From the NCBI GenBank assembly GCA_033765345.1, contig JANRIC010000001.1, forward strand, positions 1 to 5,646: a stretch of DNA of 5,646 nucleotides. Direction: 5' to 3'. The notes under the pieces were generated by a model that saw only the letters and a list, made by a program, of their open reading frames with translations, had not been told where the DNA came from and made no database searches. Of the stretch, positions 5,646 to 5,646 are shown piece after piece. Made by a program: the position numbers and the translations under genes. The stretch's first letter is position 1. Each line of letters begins with the position of its first letter. The DNA comes from JANRIC01 sp033765345 (GTDB lineage: Bacteria > Bacteroidota > Bacteroidia > Cytophagales > Microscillaceae).

Positions 5646-5646
5646 G
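5385..5646. repeat. 21-bp tandem repeat array, 12 copies plus partial, reaching the window edge
   Basis: Units start at 5385 and every 21 bp to 5616, with a 10-base partial at 5637-5646. The consensus is [AG]CTTCGGAAGCTCAAACGAT followed by A or C. Copies at the right end are nearly identical; those around 5490-5573 carry the most changes, so the array has aged unevenly. CTTC-N-GAA is invariant in all 12 full copies, giving a TTC-N-GAA dyad per unit, and the copies at 5427 and 5469 extend it to AGCTTC-G-GAAGCT. There are no insertions or deletions and no unique spacers, so it is not a CRISPR. On the plus strand it reads Thr/Ala-Ser-Glu-Ala-Gln-Thr-Ile with no stop from 5349 to the edge but also no ATG, GTG or TTG start. 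On the minus strand it reads Ser-Phe-Arg-Ser-Tyr-Arg-Leu. Confidence 0.97.

Noticed and set aside
5385..5646. CRISPR-like array
   Set aside because: The 21-bp units are directly adjacent with no unique spacers, so this is a plain tandem repeat; the 43-bp and 9-bp arrays are excluded for the same reason.

Overview
The window most likely comes from a member of the Bacteroidota, probably of the Cytophagales type. Three things suggest this: a replicative polymerase alpha subunit with a proofreading exonuclease fused to its N-terminus, extremely AT-rich leaders without Shine-Dalgarno sequences, and several unrelated short tandem repeats in the intergenic DNA. The assignment rests on recognising the protein and its style, not on a database search.

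Layout. Positions 1-136 hold three perfect copies of a 43-bp A-rich tandem repeat plus a 7-nt remnant, running in from the left edge. Positions 147-204 hold a second, T-rich array of six perfect 9-bp units, ending 31 bp before dnaE. dnaE (236-4438) fills three quarters of the window and encodes a 1400-residue DNA polymerase III alpha subunit with, in order, a DEDDh exonuclease, a PHP domain that has lost most of its metal ligands, the C-family polymerase core, a clamp-binding motif, an OB fold and a C-terminal domain. After an 80-bp gap with a weak inverted repeat comes a two-gene unit with a 4-bp ATGA overlap. It consists of a 162-residue protein with a polymerase-beta-type nucleotidyltransferase signature (4519-5007) and a 69-residue helical protein (5004-5213). 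These two genes look more AT-rich than dnaE and resemble an accessory toxin-antitoxin-like module.

The right end (5214-5646) has no confident gene. It contains a 48-codon ORF (5239-5385), two inverted repeats, and a 21-bp tandem array (5385 to the window edge, 12 full copies plus 10 nt). The array is open on both strands as seven-residue repeats, and every copy carries a TTC-N-GAA dyad. The 48-codon ORF is one nucleotide out of frame with the plus-strand heptad frame, with short A-runs at the junction.

How the parts relate. dnaE is a housekeeping replication gene that combines polymerase and proofreading in one chain. The downstream pair is probably a separate, translationally coupled unit with no evident link to replication. 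The strongest candidates for something undescribed are the nucleotidyltransferase/small-helical pair and the 21-bp array with its out-of-frame leader ORF.
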